DNA of 64,000 nt from Bolinopsis microptera (GCF_026151205.1 NC_087079.1:9476635-9540634), one strand, 5' to 3'. Positions 10,030 to 23,819 are shown, counted from the first letter of the stretch. Notes: generated by a model from the sequence alone, not told the origin. Translations and numbers: made by a program.

Positions 10030-13000
10030 CAAGAGTATAAACAGGTGGCACTCAGTGATAAAGGAAAAACCCCCACTAACATTTTCTCAACACAAAACAG
10101 GTACAAGAAAAAAATAAGGCCCACATAGGGTAAATGGTTTTTCGGGGCACGCCACTGCATTTTCCCGACGGTGCAAAAAATCCTTTTCGAAACAAAGATT
10201 AACAAATGGGGAAGCGAAAACAAAATTTATGTGAAGCTTGTGGGAAAACTAAAATGGGATTTTTGGTAACCCCTTAAAAAGGAAAAAATAATATTAATGA
10301 AAAATTATCTTTTTGTGAACAGAACAAGGTTTGAGACGTTTATTTGGATAAGCACGGGACATCCAGGTTAAAAATTTAATCATACATAACCCACAAGGCT
10401 ATTCAGAAGTGCAATACGGGTGGGCCTGCTGGGAGCCCCTTCCCCGCCAAGAAAAAACCTGAAGGGGGTTTCTTGGAAGGTAGTAAAGCTTCGAGACTCA
10501 GAGGGTTGGGAATCTATTTTCGTTTTTGTATATTGGGGAGTCTGGGGGGGGGGCTAGCAGGAGCCCAAAAAACTTGTGGGCAGGGCGAAAGGCTCCTTTC
10601 AGTCTTTTGGTGGCCAGAAACGTTGCCCAAAACAAAGAAAGAGCATCCAAAAAATTTTTAAAAAAATTCCCAATAGGAGCAAATAGCACCAGCCAGCTTT
10701 TTACAACTTTATAAAATATTGAAAAGTCGCCTAGAATTTCAAAAAGCTCAACATCCCAACCTACGCAGGGCCCTAAAGGGATTTGAACCGTGTGATTAAA
10801 AATAACCCCCATCAAAAAAAATGAGTAACCAGAAAAAGTTTGCAAACATTAAAAAATTGCCTTTAAAACTTTAAACTCCCAACAACTTTTACAGAATAAA
10901 TGTTAAAAAAAAGGGATAAAAAGTTATTCAAAAAAAACCCTTTATTAAGGAATGATTGTTTTAAAATTTTAATATAAATCCCGATTAAAACCCTATTACC
11001 TCAACTAGCTCAAAAATTAAATGATTTTCTTATGAAAAAATAAAAACTTTCAGTTACGTTAAATTTTCGGTTATTCCAAATCAAGGCCGTTAATTCATTG
11101 CTTAATCCAGGTAATTTTGGGTTTTTATTTAAAGGGCGTAGTGTTAAAGTGTAAAATGTGGATGTTAGTGTTTTGGCTACACAACAAATACAAGCGTCTT
11201 TAAATTTTGGGGTAATACATATGATCCAATTTTAAAAATCTTAATCATTTATCATAACTTGGTTCGTCTGTCAAAATAAAAATACTAGCAATAAATCAGG
11301 TTTGGAGGAAAGCTTAAAAGGTATACGTTTAAAAATAAATTAAACAACCAGGTTCAAAAAGCATCAGTAGTTGCAGACTGCAGAGGTTAGGGGTAGTTTA
11401 AAATCGTCACATTGGAACTAAACAGGGTTTTTTTGATTTTCTTTTTTTCACCCAATTAGATGTTGCACTGCTTCAAACATTCCAAAAACTTAAAAAAAAT
11501 AAAGCAGTTTAAACGAAAAAAAACCCAAAAATATTTTTATTAAAATGGCCACTTAAAATAAATAAATTGGGCTCAATTCAAATTGTACACATTTAAAAAA
11601 TGGATATTGAAGACCCAAAAATATAAATTTATAAATAACATTTACAATATTTTTCCCCTTATCCTTGAAAAAATAAACGGGAATTTAAACATAAATTTCG
11701 GATCAATTCGAAAGGTTTGAATATCCGAAAAGATATAATAATAATAATACTGGGTACTGGTGTCACAAAAAAAATTCTTAACGCCCTACTGACTTTAACT
11801 ATTTTTTTTATTGAAGGAAAAATTTAAACGTATATTAATTTATATCAAAAATTAATAAAGTGATGCAATTGGAGAGCACAAACGTTAATCTGACATAGAT
11901 ATCGTTATCCTTCGTACTCTTCTCCTCAGGTTTCGGGTTAAGGAGACAGGGGTTTTTTAAAGGGGGGTCCTGCCTTCTTGGCTTTCCAGTACCCTCAAAT
12001 TCTAGCACACTCCTCTTATTTTATATCCATGCTCAGGCGTGTCCGGTTTACAACCCCCTCTGTAGTCCTCCTTGGGTCTTGGGGTATAAACAGAAATTTT
12101 CCCCTTTAAAAAAACCTTTGGGCCCTAAAGCTCAGGTCCTTTCCCTCCGTAGTGGTAAATACGGGAAAACAAAAATCCCCTTTCTTAAATTTATTGTAGC
12201 CATGTTCTGCATAGGTTCTATTTTCATTCTCTGCAGAGTGAAAGGCTGGGGATGGTCTTTCTTTTTGTAGGGATTTAGGATTGAAAATACGTGTCAAAAA
12301 AAATCCTCTAAATGTCCCCATACTCCTTTTCTGATATATCGGCCTAGCCTTTTCAGTTTGTTCCCCTTTGTTGGAAGTTGGCGATTTTGGTTTTAAAACA
12401 GGGGCAAAAATCCTCAGTCACATCCTTGGTCCCCACCTATATTCGAACAGGTCTTCATGTTGTTATGACGGTAGTTCTTACTTTTGGGATATGATTGTGA
12501 CATTCTTGGCTCCATAATCAAGATTTTTGGGGGTGTTAGGGTTCCCAAACCCCCAAGATAAACGCACCCAAAGTTTTGCTCGCTATAGCAACCCTAGTGT
12601 TGATGGGAGACATGTTAGCCAACTCCTCCCCATTTCTTGTACCAGTGCGTGACCCCAGTATTTCATCCCTTACTTGAATTTCTCACAAGTCCTTCTTCAA
12701 GCAAATTCTTTAACAACTTGAGGCGTTAACTCTCCCCTTTATTTTAATTTTATCCAATTTATCGGGGAGTTCGGGTCTTTGATGAGGTCAACCATCCTCT
12801 TTTTTCTTGATGACTCTGGTTTTCCCTTTTCCGCGACTTATGGCTCACCTCCCAACCCCCCCTATTTTACGGTAGCGCAGAATTTCCTGTGCAGGTCATA
12901 CATTCCTACCAAAAATTGCCGGAAAACTTTTCCTTTTGTACACTTCTCAATGGGTGGAGGTATTAATATGTTCGGGGAGGTGCCATACAAAGGTCCCCGA

Positions 13001-16000
13001 TAAGGGGGTTTGTTAAAATGGGGGCTGCCTGGGTCATCAAGAGAAATTTCAAACTCTTCTACGTCCTCTCCCCTATCACTTTCCCCAATATTTTCCCATT
13101 TTGACTCTTTCCAGTATCTCCAAAAAAAACATGGCTGCTGGTATTACCTTTTTGGGGCCCCCTTTAGGATAAGAATAGTCTTCATTTTTTGGGGGAAGCC
13201 AACTTAGGACCTTTCAAACTGAGTAAACCCAAAACAGCCCGGGTTTCTTCAGAAACTCTGCTGCAATCCCACACCCTCGCTTGCACAATTGAACTATCGG
13301 TTTTTTCGGGCCAGTATTTCGGGTTAACCCACGTTTTGATTAATTACCGTTTTATCAAAGTTTGGTGTGGGTTTAACTTCTCGCAGGGCTCCAGATGTCA
13401 AAGGACTTCCGGTTACCAGGAAAATTCTTTTGCTTGGTCAATCTTTAAATCTTTTAAGACTCTTTTTAAAATTTTTCCCTATTAAAAGTTCCTTATTCTT
13501 TCTCAGGGTATCAATATCAATGACAATACGGAAAACAAAATGTAATCAAATTAATCGTCAAAAAAGAAAACCCTAAAAATGAAAAAGGGGGTTTAAAAAT
13601 GCAAAATAACACTAATAAATTCTAAAGTATTCTTGTGAAAATTTGGGAAGTATTGCTTTAGGCCGTTTTTCATACTATAACACGGTGACTTTTCGAAAAA
13701 AAGCGCGGCGACCTAAAATTTGGTTCCTTAAGAATTAATTTTTTTGCCAAATTTATATTTGATGCTTTTAAAATTAGTCGAAATTAGTAGACGTACGAAA
13801 AAAATTTCGAAAATTTTTTTTAATTTTTAAATTTTTGTTTACAACTACCAGAGGCGGCACATTAAGAAACGCTTTCCGCTAAAAACAAAAAACGTTGTCG
13901 ATACAAAGTGAAAATGAAAATTTTGCGGGGCGCGTCCAAATTTCCAAGCAAAGAAAGTGCGCAACGTGATCAATTTTTTCCCAAAAGCCTTTTTTTGCTT
14001 GGGCCGAATTTGCAGTTATGCCATGCAACAGGGTTTATGTAAAGGGGAAAATAATATTTTATGTACGATAATGCTGTCATTAAAGTTTTTTCGCGTTCTT
14101 GTCAACACTTAATTTTAGCAAGTTTTTTAAGAGTATCCCCCGTTTTACTGGGCGGGGGCCGCGCTCACCCTGTAATCCCCCAAAATCCATCAACTTAAAA
14201 GCTGGGGTCCTCAGGAAAAAAACCCCCCGAAAACCCTTTAAAACCCCTTTCGGAACCCGATGTTGCTTTAATTTGAACCTGTATGACCCCCCGCGCACGA
14301 AGTCCCGGGGGCTCCCCTTTTCGTCGAAACATACATTATATGAAGCGACGTGGGGTCACCACGTATACAACTTTAGGGGTGTCATGTTGGAAAAAAACCC
14401 TCGGTAAAAATTTGCCGCTGGCAGTTACTAAATTGTTTTTATAACGCTGTACTGCCAAAATTGACCGATGTAAATTCTCGCCTGGGCGAGGCACAAAAAG
14501 CTTTTTTGCGATTAGCATAGGGAAATAATTGGTGCGCACGCGCACAGTAAAAATCGCGCCAAGGCCCTGGAGCTGCCGTAAATTTCCTGGCCTGACTTGG
14601 GCCCTTAATTGAAAATTAAATGCTTTTTTAAAACAGTTATACTGGTAAAAAAAAACATTTGACCGTAACGGGTTCAACTCGGCGATCATTTATTTTGGTT
14701 TTTAAAATTTTGTGCGCGTGCACTTTTTGGGGGCCCCGCGCGCATCCATATTTTTTCTCCAACCAGTATGCAGATCGGGGAGATGCGAAGGGTTGACATC
14801 GTGAATAAGTTATTAATTATGATATAAATTTAAAAAATAAATTTTTTATATATTTAAAAATTAACGGGTGAACCGTAAACAGTAAATATATGTTCCCTTA
14901 CAATATTTTGGACCGTCGACGAGTCCAAAATAGCTGGGCCCCGTCCTGGGAGGTTGTAAACCCACAATTTTAACCTTTTAAACCTATATAAAAATTTTTC
15001 AAATTTTTTCTGTCGTTTTAATCGCTAATTTAGCATCAAATTTAAATTTTTGGCAAAATAATTAATTCTTAATGGAACCAAATTTTAGGTGCCCGCGCAA
15101 AATTTTTGAAAATGACACCGGTTTTTGTATGAAAATCGAGCGCTAAAGCAATCTGCCCCAATTTTTTTACAAGAATACTTTGTAATTTATTATGTTTCTT
15201 TGCATTTTAAACTCCTTTTTTTCACTTTATTGGTTACTTTTCGACGATTAATTGATTAAAAATCATGTTTTCTCATTGTCTTGATATTGGTCACATTGAT
15301 GAAAAAAATAAGGAACGTTAAAAAGGGAAAAAAATTTTTGAAATCTTAAAAGATTCCCAAAAATTGGCCAATGCAAATGATATGTGCTGGTAACGGGAAA
15401 TCCTTTGTAATCTTAGGGGCCCCTGAGAGAAGTTACCACACCAAACTTTGATAATCAATGAAAACAGAATCGTGGATTATACCCCATAACTACTGGCCGT
15501 AAAAACCGGTACTAGCTTCAAATTTATGCAAGCTGGTGTGGGATGATTGCCGCAGGTTCTCTAAAAACTCGGGGTGTTTAGATTTACCAGTTTGAACGGG
15601 CCCCAAGTTAGGCTACTTCCCCCAAAAAAAGAAGGACTTTTTTATCTAAAGGGCCCAAAAGGGACTACCCCCCTGTTTTTATTTAGTACTGGATAAGATC
15701 ACATGCGATGGGGACATCATCTGGGAAAAAGTGAAAGGGGGAAGGGGGGCGTAGAAAAAATTGTCAGAAAATTTCCCTTTATGCCTCAGGGAGCCCTACA
15801 TTGTTACCAAAAACCCCTGTCATCGGTGGGCCCTTTTTGATGCCACCCCTCCAAAAAATTTAATACCTTTTATCCCTTGGAGAAATGACAAGAAAAAGTT
15901 CTTCGCATTTTTGGTAGGAAAGGACTGCCCACAGGAAATGTCTGCGCTACCTTAATGAGGGGGGGTTTTAGGTTTTAGCCAGTAGAATCGCGGGAAAAGG

Positions 16001-19000
16001 AAACCAATCACTCAAAAAAAAGGAGGGGTTACCCCCATCTATGACCGGGAAAATCCCTGTGAAGTTGGATAAATTAAGATAAGGGGGAAATTTAAAAGCC
16101 CCAAGTTATTAAAAAAATTACGTTAAGAAGGGGCTTCTGGGAAAATAATTCAAGTGAAGTGGATGGAATCTAGGGATCCGCAACGGGGACAAGAAACAGG
16201 GTCAGGGGCTTGGGTAAACATTTTTCCCCATTCAACCTGGGTTTGCTTATACGAGCAATTCAGAGATGCTGTTTTCTTGGTGTGGTTGGGACATCCCCCA
16301 CCCCCCGAATCTTGATTATGGGGCAAAAATTTCAAATCAAATTTTCCTCAAATTTAAAAAACCGCTAACAACATGAGAGACTCTGTTGCTGAAAACCTTT
16401 GCGGTGACCAAATTTAGCTGAGGTTTTGCCCCCGTTAAAAACCTATGAATCACCAACTTCCCCAAAAAAAGGGGAACAAGCGATATAAAAGGGGGCTCGA
16501 TAATCGCAAAGGATTGGGCACATTGGAAAGGGCTTTTTTTGAATGGTATTTCAACCTAAAAGCCACAATCAAAAAAGACCTGCCACACTTCACTCTAAAA
16601 TGAGAAATAGAACCGTATGCAGAAAAGGTGTAAATAATTTAAGAAAGGGTATTTTTTGTCCCCCCCTGTTTTACCCCTACGGGGAATGGCACCTGACTTG
16701 AGGCCAATTTTTAAAGGGATTGCTGTGTTAACCACCAAAAAAAAGGGGGGATCACCAGGAGTGTAAAAATAGGCACCCTGGGATGGATTTTAAAAACTAA
16801 AAAGGGGGTGTGCTAGTAGCATTAAGGGGGTTTTAAAGCCAAAAAAAAAAGGGATGGGCCCCCCCAATATCCAATGTTCCTTCAACCTGTACCTGGGGAA
16901 AGCTACGAAGGTAGACGTTCTATTGCTCAGGATTACGTTTGTCTCTGCCAATTTTCACCTTGATTTAATTTTTTGTATAAAATATATTTTTTCTGTTTTC
17001 ATTTTTTTATCTTCAATTAAAAAAAAGCTTAATGTCTGGTCTTTTGAATTTTTTTGTGAACCAGGAAAAACCCAAAAATATTTTTTATTAATCTTTCTGG
17101 AAATTTAAAACCTTTTGAATTTTTCTCGAAATTTTTTTTAAATTCCCCTTTTAGTTTTTAGGGATAAGGGGGTAATATTTAAAAAAGCTATTGTTAAAAG
17201 TCTCTTTTTGGGTCTTCAAGTACCATTTGGGTTTTTGGGACAATTTTTAAATTGCAGCGAAGATTTATTGATTTTAATTGGCCTTCTTTAAAAAAATATT
17301 TGCGTTCTATTCTTTTAAAAGCTTTATTTTTAACTGTTTTAAAAATTTAACTGCAAAGATCAATGCGGGGGGAAAACAAGTCAACCAAACCGATGCTTTG
17401 TTCCCTGTGACTGATTAATCTACCTCCCCAACCTCGCAGTCGCAACAAAGCTGCTTACTTTTTAAACCCGGTTGTTATAAAAAGTTTTTTTTACATCCTT
17501 CAAACTTCCCCAAAAACGATTTTTTGCGTATTTTATTTCTGAGAAATGAACCAATTATGATTAAAATTTTTTTATTAAGTTTAAACATAATCTTTAAACC
17601 AAAATTAAGATCGCTTTTATTTGTTTCGTGGGGAAAAAAAAAATCACATCCCATTTGAATAAAAAATCCCCTTTTTCCTAAACACTAAATTTACTGGGGC
17701 CCCTAAACAAAGATCTCGGCCGTGATTTTTGAATAACCCCAAATTTAAAAATTCTAAATGTATCTATTATTCACTAAAAAAAAACATTAATTATGACTAG
17801 TACCTGGTGTAATAGTGCTTATGTAATCTGATTTTATTAAATTAATAACAAGCATTCCCCTTTAAAAAATTGTCTTTTTATAATTTTTTCCTTTTTTTTA
17901 ACATTTTTGAAAAATTTTTTTGTTCTAAAGTTTAAAGGAATTTTTGAAAGTTTTGCGATACTTACTCGGTTTCTCTTTTTGTGATGGATTATTTTTAATA
18001 AAAAGCGGGGTCATAATCACTTGAGGCCATGTGTATTGTTGGGGCTTTCAGCTTTTAATTCCCAGGGGGGCTTTTTGCAATGGATTTTAGAATTTTCAAA
18101 AAAGCTTAGCTGGGCATTGTCTCCCATTTCATGGGAATTTTATTAAATTGTAGTGGGGCGTCTCTCTCTCTCTTGTTTTTGGGCAACGGTTTGGGCCCCA
18201 TAGACTTTAAAGGGGGGTTTCCCGGGCCCCCAATGGGACTCCTGCTACCCCTCCCCGGCTCCCTAGAAATTTAAAAACATAAATTAAAAATATCAACAAC
18301 AACCTCTATCTCGAAGCGTTTTTTTTCCCTTTCGGCAAAACCCCCTTCAGATTTCTTCTTTGGCGGGGGGCAGGGGCCCCAGCAGGTCCCACCGAATATG
18401 GTTTTACTACTGAGTATCCTTTTGGGGCTAGTTTATTATTTTTGAACCTTTTTATGTCCTAGTCTTTCCAAATGATCGCTCAAACCTTTTGACTTTCCAG
18501 AATTTTTAAAGTTCGAGTTTTTATTATGAGTTCCTCAATTTTAAATTTTTCCAAAAAATCCTCATTCTATTGTCTCATGGGTCATTCCATGGAAGTTTGT
18601 GATGTTTCTGCTTCCCCGGGGGTGTTCACGTCTTGGTTTTTAAACGGAGTTGTTTTTCCGTTGGAAGTATCTAGTGGGGGGTCCCATTACCCTTTTGCCC
18701 TTGATGTGATACCCGTGATGTTTATTTTCTTTACCTGTTTTGTTAAAAAATTTTTGGGGGTTTTTCCTTTATCACTGAGTGCCCCCTGTTTTTACTTTTG
18801 ATAGGGAAATTTAAAGGGAGTGGGCTGTATACCACCTGTTCAGGGAACCCAATTTTACTGTTGTAGGGCACAATTTTAAAAGAGTTATTTTTTACTCTAA
18901 ATCTGTATTTTTATTTGTTTCCCCGCTTGATTTCCCTTTTTTTTTCTTTTTTTTTTCACACCTCAAGTTCTGATTTTTGAAGGGGGAAAATTTTAGTTAA

Positions 19001-21280
19001 AGACTTACATTATTATACTGATCTGTGAAAGACAATAGCGGGGGGTGATAAAGCTTAAAAATCATGAAAAATTATGATCAAAAGGAGAAAGTTAAATAAA
19101 GACGTTTTGCTAAAAGTAATTTAAAATAAAAAAGGGGCTTGGGGGCTAAAAATTTAAAATAAAATAACAAGCTTGCATTTTTTGTCTAAATTTAATTTAA
19201 TTTTATGTTTTTTTTGAAATAATATCTCCCCTCCTTTTTTAGGTTTATTTTTAAATTTTTTATAATTTTTGGGGAATTTATTTTTTTAAAAATATACAAT
19301 GGCCCCAAAACCCCAAAGACATTTTTGTTTAAATTTTTTTGCATATTATTCTCTTTTAAAAAAATTTTTAATTTAAATTGTCCATAAAAAAAAATTTTAA
19401 CATTTACTTTTACATTTACCCTACAAATAAATTTTCTTACCTTTTTTATTTCCCCCAATTTTTCCAAAAAAACACCATAACACTCTAAAAAAACATAACA
19501 CCCAAATCAATACCCCCAAAAAAATTTAAACAACAAAATAATTAATACAACTTCCTGAATAAAATAAAAATTTTTAAACCCCAACTTTCTTCCTAAAAAA
19601 ATCCCTTCAAAAAATGGGTTCTTAAAAATAATTTGCATCTTTGAGGGACAATTTGAATCTACTTTAAATTGGGAAAATTTTATTCACAATAGCAACTTAG
19701 GGGGGCAACGTTTAGTCAGACGTTCCCTCTTTATTTAAAAAAAAATTTTCAAAATTTTACAGAATTTCCAAAACATTTACCCCCCATTCCCCGGCCGGTA
19801 TTATGCCAAAAATTATTAACGGACCATTTCCCCCTAAAAATCTCCGGGGGATACTCTGCTCGTTCGATTAACGGGGATGAAGCTTTCCGGGGAATTTCGG
19901 GAATAAATTCCATATCAAAAAAATACCGAGAGGTCTCCTCGTGGGGCTCAAATCCGGAAAATTCATGACGATCTCCCTAAAAATTTCATAAGGGGTTTAT
20001 TTTTATCATTTGATCCAAATTTTAGGGGCTTCTTGAAGAAAAATATCTTTTTAAACAATTTATGCGTTGGGCCTTGGGTATGGCAAGGGAAAATTTTTTC
20101 TAAGTTCCTGAAGGGGAAATTAAACCAATTGAGATAAACGGAACCTATATTATTAATCCGGTGGGCGGCACGCTATCCAATTTGCTGGTTATTGAAAATT
20201 TTTTCCCAAAGAGTAAAAATTTTCTTTTTTAAATTTAAATCTTTTTAAATTTCACTCAATTACCCCCCATTAGATATCTTTGCAATTTGGCAAGGGGGTT
20301 TCAAAATTATAAATTAATTCATTTTTTTTAGGTTTTTTTTTTTGTAGACGATCACGAATTCGTCTCTGTGGATTTGTGGGTTCATCGAATTACTCTCACG
20401 CGACTTGATGAAATAGAAACGTAATAGATCGCTAATGCTTCTCCTTTAGCAATACACGGGGTTAATTTAAAAAGCAAGGGTAGCTTAAAAAATTAAAAAA
20501 ATCTTTTGAAAATATGAGTTGTTTTATTTTACTAAAGTTTGTTGGGGGATTAAATTCATTTCAATCATCAAAGTACTTCGCAGCCAGAAAGGTTATAATT
20601 TTTAAACTTAAATTGCAATGTTTTTTTAATTGCTACTGAAGCATTTGTTATTTGATGTTTTGAAAGGGGGAAAAAAGTTTATATTCAAAAAATCTTAATC
20701 AGTTTTATTCATCGTTTTACTCTCTCGATTTTCCGTTCCCCCCAAATTTGATGACCGACCCCCGGTTTTTCCCCCCTACCTTGCTATTGGTCCTCTCCTG
20801 TGCAGGGTTTAAAACTTTTTCATTTTTTAAACTCTATTCGTTTAAATAGTTCCTTGTATTTAATGTCCGCCAACTCTGTTTCAATTTTAATTCATCGTTT
20901 TTTTCCGTCTCGCTGTTCAATCTCCCATCTAAGGTGCAAATGTATGATTTAAACGTTTTGGTTAGTATAAATTTTGGGAAATTTCGATGGATAAATTTCA
21001 CCTATTAACAATTTTTTACGGGGTTTTTTTCATTTTAAGGGGGTTTTCCATATGTTTAAAATTTTATTTTTTTACATCTGTGTTATTTTGTAAAAAAAAT
21101 TTTAAGTATAAATAACAAAACATTTTTATAATTCAAACCAAATAGGGTTAGAAACTTTTCCAAGGGGCTACAATTCCAGGTTTTTTGTTGTTTACAACGC
21201 TGTCTGACTTTTTTAAAAGTAAAGACGCCATTGCGCCGCATGTTTTGGCATTAAAAAAAGACCCCCCCCGAATGACCCTC
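10030..21280. other. Low-accuracy sequence tract
   Basis: From about 10.03 kb the base texture changes sharply to long runs of A, T, G or C and mixed phrases such as GGGGGGTTTT. Normal texture returns just before the right hairpin array. Aligning the right arm to the clean part of the left arm shows substitutions that mostly extend a neighbouring homopolymer, plus many small indels. That is the pattern of uncorrected long-read consensus, not of evolution. No reading frame here is credible, and coordinates within it are approximate. Confidence 0.7.
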
Positions 21281-21312
21281 CCGCCCCCTGGTATGGGTTT
21301 TTATTTAATTTT

Positions 21313-21668
21313 AAAAATGACCCTCCTCGGCCATGCCGAGGGAGGGCCATTTCTTGTTTGGCCCTGCCCGGCCATGGCCGAGGAGGGCCATTTTTGTCAT
21401 ATTGTTTTGGCCCTGCTCGGCCATGGCCGAGGAGGGCCATTTCTTGTTTGACCCCGCTCGGCCATGGCCGAGGAGGGCCATTTTTTTCATATTGTTTGGC
21501 CCTGCTCGGCCATGGCCGAGGAGGGCCATTTCTTGTTTGGCCCCGCTCGGCCATGGCCGAGGAGGGCCACTTTTTTCATATTGTTTGGCCCTGCTCGGCC
21601 ATGGCCGAGGAGGGCCATTTCTTCGTCATATTGTTTGGCCCTGCTCGGCCATGGCCGAGCAGGGCCAT
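21313..21668. repeat. Right tandem array of 30-nt GC-rich hairpins
   Basis: This is the reverse complement of the left array, ending in the perfect 30-nt palindrome at 21637-21666. It has about eight units against seven on the left. The order of long and short spacers differs from the left array, so units have been gained or lost since the arms were identical, or the array is misassembled. Confidence 0.8.
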
Positions 21669-22109
21669 TTTTAAAAAATGACCCTCCTCGGCCGAATGAC
21701 CCTCCTCGGCCACGTGAGTATGGTTTTTATTTTATTTTTAAAAATGACCCTCCTCGGCCACCATACACCTCTTCAACCTGCTGAACATGTACTTACTTAT
21801 ATTATTTTTAAAGTAAACAAACAATTATCAACATCACCTCCCCGCCAGTATCCACATCTATTAATATTAATATTATATTAATATTTGATATTATAGTACT
21901 TCATGCAGTTCGAACTGAAGTTGGTTGACCAACTGTTTAAATCAGTTTCAGTTCTCACACTAATTTTCCCTACACAGTACACCCCGTCTTACTTGGGGAC
22001 CTCAGACTATTATGTTCATAAACATAAACCGAATACAGAATAGAGATTCGGCGGAATGACAGGCTGAAAGCTGAGCGCGGCCCAGTAAACGCCGTCAGCA
22101 TTTCTATAT

Positions 22110-22235
22110 TTGTAGGTTTATAACCTACCAGCAAGACCAAAGACGCGCGCCGAGTTGCAAGTTCAATTAAGTTGGACTCGTCGACGGTCTATAAATATTT
22201 GAAACAAATATTTTACGACTACGAGTATCACGCGT
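22110..22235 (+). repeat. Dispersed repeat family A copy
   Basis: It carries the family order: the palindrome TAGGTTTATAACCTA, then GACTCGTCGACGGTC, then ACGAGTATCACGCGTTAA. It lies about 340 bp beyond the right end of the 15-kb inverted repeat. Confidence 0.55.
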
Positions 22236-22484
22236 TAATTCATTAATTTTATTTGGGGACGCCAGTACAGTGTAGTGGCCAGGCTTCACCTAACCATGTG
22301 CTTTCGCGCCACTGCGGGCGCGTGAGGCGGGCGCGCGCTACTGCAAGCGCAAGGGCTCTGCACTCTGGATAGAGCAATGGCCAGGCTATAATGCAAATGT
22401 TTATAAACAATAGATATTCGTGGAGGAATAACAGGCTGCGAGCGCCGCCCATGAATTCGAGTGTTTAGCTGGACTCTGGTTATG

Positions 22485-22575
22485 GTTAAGGTTGTGGTAA
22501 GGGTTATGGATTACTTTGGGGTTATGGATTACTTCGGGGTTATGGCTAGGGTTAGGGTTGGGATTAGGGTTTATG
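22485..22575 (+). repeat. Degenerate telomere-like TTAGGG repeats
   Basis: The stretch runs through GGTTATGG and GGTTAAGG variants to CTAGGGTTAGGG and GGGATTAGGG. The motif matches the common metazoan telomere repeat but is degenerate and internal. It is an interstitial telomere-like tract or a simple repeat. Confidence 0.55.
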
Positions 22576-22814
22576 TAAAACCGTTTCGTACGGCTGCAAA
22601 ACCATAAAAACTAAAGTCACGTGAAATTTTTGGGCGAGCGAATTAGTGAGAGACAACAAGTAAGTGAAATCTGACTGTTATTACATATTAACCACTGTAC
22701 CAATTATTAAACAGATATTAGCTGCAAATACCGGGCAATGATCACTTTTCCCATGTTAATAATATTTAGTACTTTATTTTCTCCAAGAAATTATTTCATA
22801 TTTGTCATAGTACG

Positions 22815-23165
22815 TTGTATGACCCGCCGCGCACGAGTGCGCGGCTCCCCATGTATCGTAGAAACTCAAAGTGAAACGACCGTGGGGGTAACGACGTGAT
22901 ACAAGAAATTATTTATTCAGACATCCTTTTGACAATTTCAAATAGCTGACTGTTGATTTGGTTGACCATTCTTGGCCCAACAAGCGCTACTTAGCTTCGT
23001 AGCACTTGCCATCGGGCAAAATTTCGAGAAGAAAGCGGCGCGCGCACATGACACAGAACGGTCAAAATATTGCTCTATCCAAATCCCTTGCTTTTGCGGT
23101 AGCGCGCGCCCGCCTTGACTTGTGAAACAAGCGCGCCCGCAGCGGCGCGAAAGCACATAGTTAGG
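22815..23165. repeat. GC-rich dispersed repeat with CGCGC clusters
   Basis: The block starts GACCCGCCGCGCACGAG and ends near GCGGCGCGAAAGCAC. The first 90 bp recur in degraded form in the spacer of the 15-kb inverted repeat at about 14,283-14,370. The later CGCGC part resembles 22,310-22,400, 41,790-41,960, 49,785-49,820 and 57,660-57,740. No coding signal is evident. Confidence 0.45.
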
Positions 23166-23579
23166 TGCAAGTCGAAATCTAATCGCGCCCCATCATTTTA
23201 CATTTTATACTATGAACGCGAACGATAAGCTTCAGAACAAATCTTAAGTCATTAAAATGCTTGTGCATTGTGTTGTGGATTGAGAAGAAAGCTTTGCATT
23301 TGATAACCAGAAAATAATCAAAATAGAAAGCTAAAGAGACATTTGCATTTTAAAATTTAAAAAACAAAAGCTCTTTTGCCGTTGCCTTAATCAAAATTTT
23401 ACACTTTTGACTAAAACGTTTACCATTATATTTATATAACCATGCCATAAGTAAAGCTGTTTCTGTAAGTAACCAGTATAGTAACGTAAGTATGAAATAC
23501 GTTCCATGATCATCACGATCGAAATATGAAATATACTGGAACTTCGAAGCTAAATAATATCCTATTAGCTTAATTGTTT

Positions 23580-23640
23580 GTAGCGCGATGCACTACTGGG
23601 TCGCGCGCGCATCAAATAATGCTTCTCGCAATAACAGTAG
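23580..23640 (-). repeat. Dispersed repeat family A fragment
   Basis: The segment with ACTACTGGGTCGCGCGCGC and CATCAAATAATGCTTCTC is the reverse complement of 6,665-6,717. Confidence 0.5.
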
Positions 23641-23819
23641 TGTGCAAACCAACATTCGAACCACCAGCAGCTGGTGGTCAATTTCCTACGAACGAGACTT
23701 AATTTTGGTTCAGACTGGAGTCGAGCGCTACGTTATAGCTGTATATATAGCTCGTTTCACGACGAAATCTTCATTTATTGAGTTTGTCTGTCGATTATGT
23801 TGGAGTTTGTATTTCTAAT

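Larger units (their letters stand above)
6750..21764. mobile_element. 15-kb inverted-repeat (foldback-like) element
   Basis: The left end begins ATGGTGGCCGAGGAGGGTC and the right end is its reverse complement. Matching segments are found all along the arms, for example 6791/21723, 8190/20370, 8420/20170, 9851/18965, 13150/15650 and 13720/15085. The arms run to about 13,860 and from about 14,945, leaving a spacer of about 1.1 kb. Flanking octamers TCACCTCT (6742-6749) and ACACCTCT (21765-21772) match at 7 of 8 positions, like a target-site duplication. The direct flanks also repeat a longer unit that begins CACCTCTTC (6563 and 21766). No transposase or other gene is visible. It is either a giant non-autonomous foldback element or an inverted assembly artefact. 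The defined ends favour a real element. Confidence 0.6.

Noticed and set aside
10473-19467. Numerous frames of 60-117 codons in the low-accuracy tract
   Set aside because: They are not conserved between the two arms after allowing for errors, and the underlying bases are unreliable.
21185-21784. Similar repeat-peptide frames over the right array
   Set aside because: Same reason: reverse complement of the left array, low complexity, no conserved domain.
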